From Bacillota bacterium (lineage in GTDB: Bacteria > Bacillota > Bacilli > Alicyclobacillales > SLC66), in assembly GCA_021846145.1 (NCBI GenBank), contig JAJZCJ010000203.1:1-5973 (forward strand): a stretch of DNA of 5,973 nucleotides, in the 5' to 3' direction. A model generated the notes under the pieces. That model had not been told where the DNA came from. It made no database searches and was given only the letters and a program-made list of their open reading frames with translations. Below, one piece after another: positions 5,534 to 5,973 of the stretch (position 1 is its first letter; every line of letters starts with the position of its first letter). A program made the position numbers and the translations under genes.

Positions 5534-5740
5534 CTAAGGAGCAACCTGCTCAATACTAAAATCTAACAAGAGCGTATGCAAACGTTTGACAAAATAGCGG
5601 TATTGATCATCTTCCACGTCTGTGCTCACAATTTCACGTTCACAATCATTGCAAATAAAATGATGGAGTAAATGAATGCCTTGGCTTCGTACTACAATGC
5701 AACCACAAATCACGCATTCTTTGAATATTTCAGGTTCCAT
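5534..5740 (-). CDS. gin: Sporulation anti-sigma factor Gin (CsfB)
   Basis: Gin is a small zinc protein that, in B. subtilis, binds and inhibits sigma-G (and sigma-E), preventing early forespore gene expression; it is made under sigma-F control. The 68-residue protein has the full family pattern: CVIC (C9, C12), GIHLLHHFIC (21-30), NDCERE with C33, and a polar tail. C9, C12, C30 and C33 are the expected zinc ligands; C14 is an extra cysteine. B. subtilis Gin (CVIC...GIHLYTKFICLDCER) is very close in this core and of similar length. The ATG at 5740 has AAGGGG ten bases upstream, a usable but slightly distant site. The gene leads the minus-strand cluster, as csfB does in B. subtilis, but xpaC and yaaN, which follow csfB there, are absent before yaaO. 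It supports an endospore-forming host. Confidence 0.93.
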   Translation of the reverse strand: MEPEIFKECVICGCIVVRSQGIHLLHHFICNDCEREIVSTDVEDDQYRYFVKRLHTLLLDFSIEQVAP

Positions 5741-5855
5741 GAAGAGTCTACCCCTTCTTTCTGCCCTTACGAATCTTGTTCAAGCTATCATTTAGTATGA
5801 CTCGTTCACCAAGATCTTAAACCTATTGCATAGTCTATGTGGTAGGCAATTGTCC

Positions 5856-5967
5856 CGTGCAGCAAAAAAGAAACCACCATGACGGTGGTTTCTCGCTATT
5901 TTTGCATTTATATAGTACTAGGTGGAAAAACAGGAGAATCACATTATTTGCTTTTTTTTGCTGCACG
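5856..5967. repeat. 14-bp inverted repeat flanking the terminator
   Basis: CGTGCAGCAAAAAA (5856-5869) has its exact reverse complement at 5954-5967, so the two arms enclose the terminator hairpin and 84 bases in all. The left arm contributes the terminator U tract on the minus strand. The right arm overlaps the possible last codons of the upstream gene. Confidence 0.7.
5864..5892 (-). terminator. Strong intrinsic terminator of an upstream minus-strand gene
   Basis: On the minus strand GAAACCACC (5892-5884) pairs perfectly with GGTGGTTTC (5878-5870) around a five-base loop and is followed at once by six Ts (5869-5864). This separates gin from whatever lies to the right, so gin should have its own promoter between 5741 and 5863. 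On the + strand the hairpin is followed by an interrupted T run, so it may act weakly in that direction too. Confidence 0.88.
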
Positions 5968-5973
5968 AGATCG
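5944..5973 (-). CDS. Possible C-terminal end of an unidentified upstream gene (partial)
   Basis: Entering from the right edge, one minus-strand frame reads RSRAAKKSK and stops with TAA at 5946-5944. A basic, lysine-rich end of this kind is common in proteins, and a strong terminator follows about 50 bases later, which fits a gene end. Ten codons are too few to identify a family; it does not look like the end of BofA, a frequent neighbour of this block. The frame choice rests on the terminator alone. Confidence 0.25.
   Translation of the reverse strand, partial: RSRAAKKSK

Noticed and set aside
5856..5973. End of an rRNA operon upstream of gin, as in B. subtilis
   Set aside because: The last bases do not resemble a 5S, 23S or tRNA 3' end; only a terminator and a possible short protein end are seen.
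1..5973. CRISPR array, insertion sequence, prophage or defence genes
   Set aside because: No regularly spaced repeats, transposase motifs, attachment sites or foreign-looking genes were found; all assigned genes belong to one conserved chromosomal block.

Overview
The window is a conserved core chromosomal block of a spore-forming member of the Bacillota. The evidence is a gin/csfB anti-sigma gene of forespore regulation, the c-di-AMP receptor gene darA, an AbrB transition regulator, and a gene order that matches the region between recR/bofA and metG of Bacillus subtilis, shown here in reverse. Moderate GC, TTG starts and an AbrB with a C-terminal CxxC/CxxC module point to an Alicyclobacillaceae-like lineage. 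That placement is inference; no rRNA is present to confirm it.

Layout, left to right. Positions 1-295 are AT-rich, lie upstream of abrB and hold no gene I can identify. abrB (296-544) is the only recognised gene on the + strand. Everything else is one tight minus-strand cluster, read from right to left: gin (5740-5534), yaaO-type PLP decarboxylase (5516-4074), tmk (4092-3415), darA/yaaQ (3393-3064), yaaR (3043-2597), holB (2574-1708), yabA (1715-1404) and rsmI (about 1431-541). Gaps are about 20 bp or less and several genes overlap, so one polycistronic transcript is likely. At the right edge a strong minus-strand terminator closes an upstream gene whose last codons may be just visible.

How the genes work together: tmk makes dTDP for DNA synthesis, holB encodes the clamp-loader delta-prime subunit, and yabA restrains DnaA at initiation. 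rsmI modifies the ribosomal decoding centre. darA senses c-di-AMP. gin and abrB link the region to sporulation and transition-state control. The substrate of the decarboxylase and the role of yaaR are not settled by the sequence.

I do not see a new defence, mobile or biosynthetic system; this is an ordinary housekeeping region. The observations most worth checking are these: rsmI has no ATG, GTG or TTG upstream of its conserved N-terminus and probably starts at CTG; ricT (yaaT) is absent from its usual place between holB and yabA; abrB and rsmI converge with interlocked stop codons, with the abrB terminator inside rsmI; and the yaaO start has no good ribosome binding site but has a TATACT box six bases upstream. 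Several starts were moved from the longest open frame on ribosome-binding-site and family evidence (rsmI, yabA, holB, yaaR, darA).
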